A stretch of DNA of 13,413 nt from Candidatus Saliniplasma halalkaliphilum. Its GTDB lineage: Archaea > Thermoplasmatota > Thermoplasmata > Halarchaeoplasmatales > Halarchaeoplasmataceae. Below the pieces are notes generated by a model that was not told where the DNA came from, searched no databases, and saw only the letters and a program-made list of their open reading frames with translations. The stretch is from positions 1 through 13,413 of the forward strand of contig JAFDTG010000037.1 of the NCBI GenBank assembly GCA_019594235.1, given 5' to 3'. Shown in pieces: positions 1 through 6,373 of the stretch. Position 1 is the first letter of the stretch; the number at the start of each line of letters is the position of its first letter. Position numbers and translations under genes: made by a program.

Positions 1-625
1 ACTCGGTCATGACTTCTTTCGAATTATCTGGAGAAACAAATGCAGTGGTGTTCCCTTCGTAAGAAAAACTTTCTTGTTCAAAATCAGAATGTCCTACTTT
101 CCAGTCACGGGACCAATTCCAATCTTCCGCACTATTGGTATCTTGATCTCTTCTTTTAGCATAACTGGCATATCCTAATGTTCCAACTCGTTCACCGGTC
201 CATCCATCACCCCCTTCTCCTTTTCCATAGTAGAAAGCATCTGAGAGGTCGCCATCAGTGTACACCAACAACTCATCCTCCGTATTGGCAAGTTTAAAAT
301 TACCGCTGGTTTCAAAGTCCTCGTACATGACAAGGTCCGGTTCTGTATGCCATATTTCCTCGTACTCCTCTTTGTCGGCGGCTATCACTATTTCTTCCCC
401 TTCTTCAAAATACAGACCATTGATAGTCAGATTTCCTTCAAAATCCGTTAAAATCAACTCTTCGATCGTACCTGCATCACCCCAGTTAGAAAGAACTACG
501 TATTCACCTCCAGGGTAATTTTTGTAGTAAACTTCCGTGATCTTGATATCTGGTTCTGATTCTGCTATAACAGGCTGTGGGATGATGAATAAAAGGACCA
601 ATAATAAAGCAGCCAATCTCTTCAT
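1..625 (-). CDS. Secreted lamin-tail domain protein, probably a phospholipase-D-like nuclease/lipase (3' part beyond window)
   Basis: Only the first 208 codons are present; the frame is open at the left edge. Residues 1-21 form a signal peptide (MKR, then a hydrophobic run ending PQPVIAES), so the product is exported or membrane anchored. Residues about 25-150 resemble a lamin-tail (LTD) beta-sandwich: IKITEVYY, then EYVVLSNWGD, LILTDFEG and FKLANTEDELLVY, the usual order of strands. From about residue 195 the chain reads AFVSPDNSKEVMTE. I associate that junction with archaeal proteins in which LTD precedes tandem PLD (HKD) domains, but the HKD motifs lie outside the window, so the enzyme activity is inferred. 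The ATG at 625 is chosen because it begins the signal peptide and a strong box A sits about 26 bases upstream, which predicts a leaderless mRNA. It could instead be an LTD adhesin. Confidence 0.8.
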   Translation of the reverse strand, partial: MKRLAALLLVLLFIIPQPVIAESEPDIKITEVYYKNYPGGEYVVLSNWGDAGTIEELILTDFEGNLTINGLYFEEGEEIVIAADKEEYEEIWHTEPDLVMYEDFETSGNFKLANTEDELLVYTDGDLSDAFYYGKGEGGDGWTGERVGTLGYASYAKRRDQDTNSAEDWNWSRDWKVGHSDFEQESFSYEGNTTAFVSPDNSKEVMTE

Positions 626-646
626 GTTTCAACCGCAATGGAGCAC

Positions 647-656
647 TTATATAAAA
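647..656 (-). promoter_or_regulatory. Box A (TATA) promoter of the LTD protein gene
   Basis: On the minus strand the sequence is TTTTATATAA, a near-consensus archaeal TATA box. Its centre is about 26 bases from the ATG at 625, so transcription should start at or within a base or two of the start codon. No SD motif is visible between the box and the ATG. Confidence 0.7.
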
Positions 657-681
657 CCCTTGGACTCCAAATCCCAAGAAG

Positions 682-690
682 CTTAAATAA
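682..690 (+). promoter_or_regulatory. Box A promoter of tRNA-Ser
   Basis: CTTAAATAA lies 26-34 bases before the first base of the mature tRNA-Ser, the usual spacing for archaeal tRNA promoters. The leader would be very short. Confidence 0.6.
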
Positions 691-715
691 CATAATTCTC
701 TATATCAGAATCGAT

Positions 716-802
716 GCCGAGGTAGCTAAGTCTGGCCTAAGGCGGTGGCCTCGAGAGCCATTGGTGCTTTGCACCACAGGAGTTCGAATCTCCTCCTCGG
801 CG
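716..802 (+). tRNA. tRNA-Ser, anticodon CGA
   Basis: The cloverleaf folds fully. The acceptor stem is GCCGAGG (716-722) with CCTCGGC (795-801), followed by discriminator G at 802. The anticodon stem GTGGC/GCCAT encloses loop CTCGAGA, giving anticodon CGA, which reads UCG serine codons. A long variable arm (GGTGC-TTT-GCACC) confirms a class II tRNA. The T arm is AGGAG-TTCGAAT-CTCCT. No intron is present and CCA is not encoded, so it is added after transcription. A T run at 807-810 may end the transcript. Its aminoacylating enzyme is also in this window (6374-7891). Confidence 0.95.
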
Positions 803-844
803 CTCACTTTTGTTCACGCCTCATCAAAGATTCGAAAACTGTTC

Positions 845-862
845 AGAATGTTAACACATTCT
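845..862. terminator. Small hairpin between tRNA-Ser and the ligase gene
   Basis: AGAATGT-TAAC-ACATTCT is a perfect 7-bp inverted repeat with a 4-base loop. It lies in the only gap between the convergent tRNA-Ser and cyanophycin-synthetase-like gene. It could aid transcript ending from either side, although the stem is AT-rich and weak and no strong T tract follows it. Confidence 0.3.
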
Positions 863-917
863 AAACGCTCGTAAACTAAGTTTATTCGATGTTAGTAACA
901 AGTTCCTCACGCTCACA

Positions 918-3641
918 TCAGTACATCGTTTCTGATATTCCCCCTATTTTCCACCCTGATCTCGTTTTTACTAACTCCTTGTCCTCAATCAGCGGTGTAA
1001 ACTTATAGAGATCGTCCGAAGTTAAATCCAAGTCAACGATGAAGATAATATCATCGATTCCCGCATTTTCAACTGCTTTAGCGATGGCCTCTTCGTAATC
1101 CACGATGATCTCGGCTTCTTTTCCTTTAGAAAGAACTCCTTTTTCGATATGTTCTGTCATCTCTCCTAGTTCTCTACCTCTTAACTGTGCAGGATTCTCT
1201 GTGATGATTATATCGTCAAACCATTTTGCTGCTTCTCTTCCGTATTCTTTAAGAGCATCGTTCCCTCTATCACCAACACCTGCGAACACTAAGATATTCT
1301 TATTCGAATCTAGATGTGTGGAATACTCCCCGAGTCCTCTCATGGCATCCGGATTATGAGCGTAATCGATAACAACGGAGATAGGTCCCAACTCGACTTT
1401 GTTCAATCTTCCCGGACTCATCTCTTCGCAGAGTTCGAAAGATTTCAATGCATCAATTATAGAGATCAGTGATATTTTCGACGAATAAGCTGCAGCTACT
1501 GCGGCAAGAGTATTCTCGACCATGATCTCTGCACCACCCATAAGATAGGGTATGTGTTTAACGTTTGAAATACAGACTGGATACCTATCGATATAGGCTA
1601 CAAGAGCACCATCTTCATAAACAAATGAAATCCCTTTCTTTTGAATGTGCTCATCTATGAGAGCATTTCTCTCAGTAGAGAATAGAACTATTCTACCTCT
1701 CGCTCTTTCCATCAACCTCTCTGCGAAATCGTCTTTTGCATTAATAACGGAAAATCCATTGGAATCTACGGATTCTGTCACTATAGATTTTATCCAGAAT
1801 ATATCTTCTTTATCATGGATTCCGTCACAACCTATGTGATCCTCACCGATGTTAGTGATCACCCCGACGGAACACTTGTCGTATCCTAGACCTCTTTTAA
1901 CGATCCCACCTCTAGCTGTTTCTAGGACTGCAAAGTCAACCTCTGGATTTTGAAGGACCATATTTGCACTCCATGGTCCGGTCGTGTCGCCTTCTTCTAT
2001 CATCTCTCCTCTCCGGTAAATTCCTCCGGTGACAGCTAGACCAGTATCATATCCTTCACATCTAGCGATCCATTCCACCAATCTAGCGGTAGTGGTTTTT
2101 CCATTGGTCCCAGTAATAGCAACTAAAGGTATGCGTCCATCTCCTTTTGGATACATATTTTCTATTATGTAGTCCCCAACCGGCACCGGGGTTCCATCAG
2201 ACGGTGCTATGTGCATCCTTAATCCAGGACTGGTGTTAACCTCGATGATACCCCATCTCATGCTGTTTTCGGGTAAAGTGATATTCTCAGCAATAATATC
2301 CACTCCCATAACGTCTAAATTGAGTAATTTCGAGACCCTTTCGAGTTTTCTTTTTATGGTAGTGTGAGTAATATCTGTATAATTCTCAGAAGTGCCGCCA
2401 GTACTGATATTCCCTACTTCCCTTAGATAGATTATCTCATCTTCACTTGGAACGTATTCGGGTGTATATCCGTTCCTTTTCAGGCACATCAGCTCTTCTT
2501 CACCGAGGTTCAACTCAGTAAGAACATAGGCATGACCTTCCCCACGCTCAGGTCTTTGATTCTCAATTTCTACAAGTTTTTTGATTTTCGACTTTCCATC
2601 ACCTATAACATGGGCTGGTATCCTTCTAGAAACACCTACCACCTTATGACCTACGACTAATACTCGGAAGTCATCCCCATCCAAGTACTGTTCAACTAAT
2701 AAGTAGGGAGAAACTTCTTTTGTGATCTCATAACCTTCTTTCAACTCTTCCTCGTTTTCGAGATTTACCAGCACTCCTTCTCCGTGGTGTCCATCTACAG
2801 GTTTGATAACAACTGGGTAACCGATCCTTTCAGCCTCTTCTAAGACCTCTTCCAGGGACCTACATAGACGTCCTCTTGGAACTGGGAATCCGTAATTGTA
2901 TAGTACGTCTTTACAGATATCCTTATCTTTACCTAGATCTGAACCGATAACAGCTGTCTCTGAAGTTACAGGGCCCCATATCATCTTCCTATTTTTTCCC
3001 CAACCTAACGAAAAAAGGCTGTAGTCGTCATGTACCCTATTAAATGGTATGTTTCTCCTTTTCGCGGCCTCTAATATTGTTTTAGTACTCGGACCAAGTT
3101 TTCCTTCCTGGAATATGTGCTCAGCCTCTTCAAGAATTAATTCAACCTCTCCTTTCAACACATCCACATCGGAGTCCTCTTGAATCAGTTGATTGAATAA
3201 ATAAACGGCTTCCGAGATCGATAGCATCGCCAAATCCTCAACCTCGTATTCCATGATGATGTTGTAACGGTTACCTTTTTCTCTTCTAGCCTTCCCAAAA
3301 TAAACCTTAGATCTTATGGTATTCTGGATGGCTATCGCCATGTGTTCGATTATATGTGCAGGATATGTTCCTTCATTCAGCCTTTCAACGAACCCTCCTC
3401 TTCGATTTTTTGAACAGGTATGTTCTTTTAATTCTGGAAGTAAAGAAACCAACTTCTCAGCAAATTCAGGTGTTGAATAAACATCTACCAATTCACCAAG
3501 GTCTATGGTGACCTGTACCACTGGAAACATAGCGTGAATATTAGGCCCTCTGAAAAATCTTTTTTCAACTATTTCAACTTCATTTATCTGTTCGTCTTCA
3601 TTTTGTGCGAGAGTTATCGCTCTTGTATTTGTTAAATTCAT
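918..3641 (-). CDS. cphA: Cyanophycin synthetase-like ligase (ATP-grasp + Mur ligase)
   Basis: Predicted to build a polymer of aspartate backbone with arginine side chains (cyanophycin), or a related peptide, from amino acids and ATP in the cytoplasm. The 907 residues match the family's full length and order. An N-terminal CphA domain (about 22-160) contains FRGPNIHA. The ATP-grasp domain (about 225-490) has the ATP-binding lysine in VVIKP (280), DGHHGEGV, NISTGGTS (411-418) and the metal-binding EVNTSPG (467-473). The Mur-ligase domain (about 503-900) has P-loop GTNGKTTT (511-518), ETARGGI, TNIGEDH (597-602) and DYAHNPDAM (759-767). All three domains look intact. The ATG at 3641 is backed by an SD, AGGTGATC. 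About 20 extra residues precede the usual family start. No cyanophycinase or isoaspartyl dipeptidase gene lies nearby, so the exact polymer is uncertain; CphA2-type use of dipeptides is an alternative. Confidence 0.9.
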   Translation of the reverse strand: MNLTNTRAITLAQNEDEQINEVEIVEKRFFRGPNIHAMFPVVQVTIDLGELVDVYSTPEFAEKLVSLLPELKEHTCSKNRRGGFVERLNEGTYPAHIIEHMAIAIQNTIRSKVYFGKARREKGNRYNIIMEYEVEDLAMLSISEAVYLFNQLIQEDSDVDVLKGEVELILEEAEHIFQEGKLGPSTKTILEAAKRRNIPFNRVHDDYSLFSLGWGKNRKMIWGPVTSETAVIGSDLGKDKDICKDVLYNYGFPVPRGRLCRSLEEVLEEAERIGYPVVIKPVDGHHGEGVLVNLENEEELKEGYEITKEVSPYLLVEQYLDGDDFRVLVVGHKVVGVSRRIPAHVIGDGKSKIKKLVEIENQRPERGEGHAYVLTELNLGEEELMCLKRNGYTPEYVPSEDEIIYLREVGNISTGGTSENYTDITHTTIKRKLERVSKLLNLDVMGVDIIAENITLPENSMRWGIIEVNTSPGLRMHIAPSDGTPVPVGDYIIENMYPKGDGRIPLVAITGTNGKTTTARLVEWIARCEGYDTGLAVTGGIYRRGEMIEEGDTTGPWSANMVLQNPEVDFAVLETARGGIVKRGLGYDKCSVGVITNIGEDHIGCDGIHDKEDIFWIKSIVTESVDSNGFSVINAKDDFAERLMERARGRIVLFSTERNALIDEHIQKKGISFVYEDGALVAYIDRYPVCISNVKHIPYLMGGAEIMVENTLAAVAAAYSSKISLISIIDALKSFELCEEMSPGRLNKVELGPISVVIDYAHNPDAMRGLGEYSTHLDSNKNILVFAGVGDRGNDALKEYGREAAKWFDDIIITENPAQLRGRELGEMTEHIEKGVLSKGKEAEIIVDYEEAIAKAVENAGIDDIIFIVDLDLTSDDLYKFTPLIEDKELVKTRSGWKIGGISETMY

Positions 3642-3644
3642 TTA

Positions 3645-3652
3645 GATCACCT
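3645..3652 (-). promoter_or_regulatory. Shine-Dalgarno site of the cphA-like gene
   Basis: On the minus strand AGGTGATC is an eight-base match to the complement of the archaeal 16S rRNA 3' end. GGTGA lies 5 bases before the ATG at 3641. This fixes the start and implies a leadered mRNA, unlike the neighbouring NadM-PncC gene. Confidence 0.8.
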
Positions 3653-3735
3653 TTGTAATCGTTTATTCTTCCTCGTGTATGGATATCTCCCTCTGTGTTA
3701 TATCTCATATTTGGAAGAATTGGCCAAAGGAATGC

Positions 3736-3760
3736 GACCGTGTATATATAGCTATCGGTC
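3736..3760. promoter_or_regulatory. TATA-containing site flanked by a GACCG/CGGTC inverted repeat in the divergent promoter region
   Basis: GACCG (3736-3740) and CGGTC (3756-3760) are inverted arms flanking TGTATATATAGCTAT. The TATATATA core can serve as box A on the minus strand for the cphA-like gene, giving a leader of about 75-80 bases. A second box-like CTATATAAA follows at 3765-3773 on the plus strand. A regulator bound to the arms would cover the TATA box, but this is inference; the arms are only 5 bp. Confidence 0.35.
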
Positions 3761-3807
3761 AAGGCTATATAAATTCAGAACAGCTAAATATATTAAGAAA
3801 AAAGAAA

Positions 3808-3855
3808 ATGCCCTATCCAAAAATTTATATCTGCTTTGATTCTATTTTTACTTGA
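3808..3855 (+). CDS. Possible 15-codon leader peptide overlapping the NadM-PncC start
   Basis: A small frame begins at ATG 3808 and encodes MPYPKIYICFDSIFT. It ends at TGA 3853-3855, whose last base is the A of the next gene's ATG (3855). Such TGATG overlaps usually mark translational coupling. No SD precedes it. The box A at 3824-3830, inside this frame, would start transcripts downstream of its ATG, so the frame would be translated only from an upstream promoter such as 3765-3773. It may be chance. Confidence 0.2.
   Translation: MPYPKIYICFDSIFT
3824..3830 (+). promoter_or_regulatory. Box A promoter of the NadM-PncC gene
   Basis: TTTATAT is centred 28 bases before ATG 3855, which predicts a leaderless or nearly leaderless mRNA. 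This fits the absence of any SD before that ATG. Confidence 0.6.
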
Positions 3856-4826
3856 TGAAAGGATTGTTCATAGGACGGTTCCAGCCGTTCCACAAGGGAC
3901 ACATGGCAGTTGTAGAGCAGATGACAGAGGAATGTGATTCCATCATCATCGGTGTTGGTAGTGCTCAGAAGGAAAGAGAAATAAACGATCCTTTGTCTGG
4001 GGGAGAACGAGTAGATATCATAAAAAAAGTATTAAACAACAGATCACCTTTACCTTTTGAGGTCTACCCGATTCCGGATATAAACTGCTATCCAGCATGG
4101 GCACATTACATTAAAGCAATACTCCCTCCCTTTGGTAGAGTATATGCCAATTCGTCGGTGGTACTGCGTCTTTTTGAAGAGACTAGGATCGAAACGACCG
4201 AAGTTAAAGAAGTTAACAGAGATGAGTACTCTGGAACGGAAATAAGAAGAAGGATCGTAGAGGGTGAAGATTGGAAACACCTTGTTCCCGAAGAGGTGGT
4301 CGAATATTTAGAGGGGATAAATATGGAAGAGATGTTAAAGCCAACCATAGGGATTAGTTCTGAAACTGAAAAGAAAGCTGCACATTTATTGACAAAAAAC
4401 GACCACACTATATCCACTGCAGAATCATGTACGGGAGGTCTGATCGCTCATAGACTCACGAATGTACCTGGCTCTTCAATGTATTTCTTATCAGGTATAG
4501 TTACTTACAGTAACGAGGCTAAGATAGAACATCTTGGCGTGGATAAAAATGAACTCCAGAAGAGGGGTGCTGTAAGTGCAGAGGTAGCCTCCCAGATGGC
4601 TGAAGGTGTTCGAAGGAAAATGGGTACAGATATAGGTTTAGCCACTTCAGGTATTGCAGGGCCGGGTGGAGGTACTGAAGAAAAACCAGTGGGTACCGTT
4701 TACATGGCATTGAGCGATAAAGAAGAAGTTCGATCTAGAAAATTCCATTTTTCCGGAAATCGTTGGGAAGTGAAACGTCAAACATCTGAAAAGGCACTTC
4801 AATGGATTATTGAATATTTTGAATGA
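3855..4826 (+). CDS. nadM: Fused NMN adenylyltransferase (NadM) and NMN amidase (PncC/CinA C-terminal)
   Basis: A two-domain cytoplasmic enzyme of 323 residues for NAD synthesis and salvage. Residues 1-160 are an archaeal NadM nucleotidyltransferase: GRFQPFHKGH (7-16) is the ATP-binding HxGH motif, DPLSGGERVDII lies at 45-56, and YSGTEIRRR (125-133) is the second ATP-binding motif. It joins NMN or NaMN to AMP from ATP. Residues 165-323 are a complete CinA C-terminal domain, which in the PncC family deamidates NMN to nicotinate mononucleotide. TAESCTGG (188-195) holds the likely catalytic Ser191; TSGIAGPGGGT (264-274) and PVGTVYMA (278-285) are also conserved. The two halves therefore share NMN: one makes NAD from it, the other sends it to the NaMN route. 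ATG 3855 is preferred over TTG 3852 because of the NadM N-terminus and box A spacing. The gene ends 5 bases from the convergent Roadblock gene. Confidence 0.92.
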   Translation: MKGLFIGRFQPFHKGHMAVVEQMTEECDSIIIGVGSAQKEREINDPLSGGERVDIIKKVLNNRSPLPFEVYPIPDINCYPAWAHYIKAILPPFGRVYANSSVVLRLFEETRIETTEVKEVNRDEYSGTEIRRRIVEGEDWKHLVPEEVVEYLEGINMEEMLKPTIGISSETEKKAAHLLTKNDHTISTAESCTGGLIAHRLTNVPGSSMYFLSGIVTYSNEAKIEHLGVDKNELQKRGAVSAEVASQMAEGVRRKMGTDIGLATSGIAGPGGGTEEKPVGTVYMALSDKEEVRSRKFHFSGNRWEVKRQTSEKALQWIIEYFE

Positions 4827-4831
4827 AATTC

Positions 4832-5191
4832 TCAATCCATCTCGTCTATAATTCTTGCTGCTCTAAAAATAGATGTTTCGATATCTTTAAAATTTAACGA
4901 AGAGTTTACAATAACAGACAAAACCATCTTACGACCGGCGTTAACGATTACAATTCTATATTCACTAGAATCGATACTTATTTTATCCAATGGTTTTTTT
5001 CCAAGTTCAGCATTCGCAGTTCTTCCAGCACCCATTGCAGTGGCACACATTATTGAAAATGTATTATTATTAACGTTTCCTGGTAAATCAGAGGCTATAG
5101 AAGTTCCATCTTTATTCATCACAGCTGATCCATAAACCCCTAGTTCAGCTAGTTCGTCCAAGATATTCTCTAAATCGTCTATTTTCACCAT
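4832..5191 (-). CDS. Roadblock/LC7 (MglB-like) domain protein
   Basis: A single-domain protein of 119 residues, the usual size for prokaryotic Roadblock/LC7 proteins. These generally dimerise and regulate small Ras-like GTPases or act as signalling scaffolds. The pattern fits: an N-terminal helix DDLENILDELAEL, strand GSAVMNKDGTSIAS (21-34), helix with IMCATAMGAGRTANAEL, strands ISIDSSEYRIVIVNAG and MVLSVIVNSS, and a final helix. It has no signal peptide or membrane segment and should be cytoplasmic. It is the last gene of a minus-strand operon with V4R and CBS genes. The gap to V4R is 11 bases and contains an SD (GGGTGA, 5196-5201), which sets the ATG at 5191. No GTPase gene is present in the window, so the partner is unknown. 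Confidence 0.85.
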   Translation of the reverse strand: MVKIDDLENILDELAELGVYGSAVMNKDGTSIASDLPGNVNNNTFSIMCATAMGAGRTANAELGKKPLDKISIDSSEYRIVIVNAGRKMVLSVIVNSSLNFKDIETSIFRAARIIDEMD

Positions 5192-5195
5192 CTTT

Positions 5196-5201
5196 TCACC
5201 C
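5196..5201 (-). promoter_or_regulatory. Shine-Dalgarno site of the Roadblock gene
   Basis: GGGTGA on the minus strand, 4 bases before ATG 5191 and immediately after the V4R stop codon. It supports translation of both genes from one mRNA. Confidence 0.7.
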
Positions 5202-5202
5202 T

Positions 5203-5607
5203 TTAAAATTTAACGCTTATATCAAAAACGCATTCATCAGCACCTGTACTCTGACATTCCTTTTCTGTAACTTCTACTATGTTTCCCGTCTCTTTCTGAT
5301 ATATCAACGCTAACATACCTCTCATCCTATGGCAGGTGGGATTATCAGACCCTTCATTGACCTCGATACATCCCTTTGATTTAACCTGGGATTTGCCCAG
5401 CTCTACTTCATCCGCCCATCCCCTAGCTTGTATTAGTTTAGCAGCTTTGATTCTAAAATCGTCATTCTCTTGGACCACCTGCATTATGCCTTCTCCTATG
5501 ACCTTACCTTCTCGGAAAAACAAACCTTCATAGGCGGTGGACATGACTTCTTTGTAAAATGACGCTATTTTTTGCAACTCCTCTTGAGATAATTTGACGA
5601 ATTTCAT
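5203..5607 (-). CDS. V4R (4-vinyl reductase-like) domain protein
   Basis: A small cytoplasmic protein of 134 residues that looks like a stand-alone V4R domain, a fold that binds small ligands and is found in sensors and in proteins related to TRAPP Bet3. The C-terminal half has the family signature: IVEVTEKECQSTG (110-122), then CVFDISVKF (126-134). Cysteines at 80, 92, 118 and 126 could form a metal site, as suggested for other V4R proteins; this is inference. I place the start at ATG 5607. An upstream in-frame TTG at 5616 would extend it by three residues, but the SD-like GTGA (5618-5621) lies 10 bases from the ATG and only 1 base from the TTG. It sits 31 bases after the CBS gene and 11 before the Roadblock gene, which implies one operon and a joint sensing role. 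Confidence 0.75.
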   Translation of the reverse strand: MKFVKLSQEELQKIASFYKEVMSTAYEGLFFREGKVIGEGIMQVVQENDDFRIKAAKLIQARGWADEVELGKSQVKSKGCIEVNEGSDNPTCHRMRGMLALIYQKETGNIVEVTEKECQSTGADECVFDISVKF

Positions 5608-5638
5608 TTGAGTCAACTCACGTAGGGATTCAAGTACT

Positions 5639-6202
5639 TTATCTACATTCGGGACAGATTAATTCACTGTTTTTGGAGACAAGTCTATCCGAGTAAACAC
5701 CACAACTTTCACAGTATCCGGATATCTCACGTTCTCTTGGTTCACTGTACTCTTCTAACTCGTCCGGATGTTGTATCCTAGCATATTCTCTGGTGATATC
5801 CATAAGGGCGGGTGACAATTCAAGAATATCGTTCTCAGTGATCATCCCGATCATTTCTCCGTCTCGTGTGACAGGTAATCTTCGGATACCTTTTTCAGCC
5901 ATGATCCTTGCGCAATCCAGTATAGTTTTATTTCCTTCGATGGTGTGAACGGGAGTAGACATTATCGCCTGAACGGTTACTTCGGAAGGATTCAATCCTT
6001 CTGCAACTGTATCGAAAACTATGTCGTTTTCTGTTATGATCCCCTCTATATCCTCTTTTTCATTCAACACGATGAGACTACCGACAGCTGCATCTTTCAT
6101 AAGCCGGGCGGCTTTTCTAACAGTCTCATTTTTTCTAATTATTATAGGTGTGACCGACATCACATCTTGAATTTGAACGTCCGGATGTTCTAAAGTCTCC
6201 AT
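5639..6202 (-). CDS. CBS-pair protein with C-terminal zinc ribbon
   Basis: A cytoplasmic regulator of 187 residues with two CBS motifs followed by a metal-binding tail. CBS1 spans about 11-70 (IQDVMSVTPIII, GSLIVL, GIITENDIV) and CBS2 about 76-135 (VQAIMSTPVHTI, IRRLPVTRDGEMIGMITENDIL). Together they form a Bateman module, a family that usually binds adenosyl ligands such as AMP, ATP or SAM and reports cell energy state. Residues 164-186 carry two cysteine pairs (CESC and CPEC), a rubredoxin-like zinc ribbon. It is the first gene of the minus-strand CBS-V4R-Roadblock operon. The ATG at 6202 follows a weak SD-like GGGAT, with a possible box A at 6235-6245. Its exact ligand and target cannot be read from the sequence. 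CBS-zinc ribbon proteins are widespread in archaea, many uncharacterised. Confidence 0.88.
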   Translation of the reverse strand: METLEHPDVQIQDVMSVTPIIIRKNETVRKAARLMKDAAVGSLIVLNEKEDIEGIITENDIVFDTVAEGLNPSEVTVQAIMSTPVHTIEGNKTILDCARIMAEKGIRRLPVTRDGEMIGMITENDILELSPALMDITREYARIQHPDELEEYSEPREREISGYCESCGVYSDRLVSKNSELICPECR

Positions 6203-6234
6203 TTTATCCCATATGAGTATAAAGAGTATAACTG

Positions 6235-6245
6235 TTTAAATTTTT
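6235..6245 (-). promoter_or_regulatory. Probable box A of the CBS-V4R-Roadblock operon
   Basis: AAAAATTTAAA on the minus strand is centred about 38 bases before ATG 6202, giving a leader of about 12 bases that would hold the weak GGGAT SD. AT-rich surroundings make the exact box uncertain. No other gap in the operon is wide enough for a promoter. Confidence 0.4.
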
Positions 6246-6336
6246 CGAAAGAAAAAATATGGTTTAAGGAAATCCTCTTCTATCGAAAACTTTGAACTTC
6301 TAGTGAATAAAATCCGATACTTTCTCATCTAAAATA

Positions 6337-6345
6337 CTTATATAG
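6337..6345 (+). promoter_or_regulatory. Box A promoter of serS
   Basis: CTTATATAG is centred 33 bases before ATG 6374, predicting a leader of about 7 bases. A short AGGT (6366-6369) precedes the ATG. Confidence 0.55.
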
Positions 6346-6373
6346 CTTTTCGATATACACATCCTAGGTAAAG

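Noticed and set aside
258..518. Plus-strand open frame of 86 codons at the left end
   Set aside because: Lies antisense to the LTD protein frame, which has a signal peptide, domain pattern and promoter. The plus frame is Ser-rich noise.
638..874. Plus-strand open frame running through tRNA-Ser
   Set aside because: It translates the tRNA itself and has no SD; the tRNA explains the sequence.
3853..3860. TGATGAAA as a box C of a C/D RNA
   Set aside because: It is the overlap of a TGA and the NadM start codon; no matching box D with a guide sequence is placed correctly.
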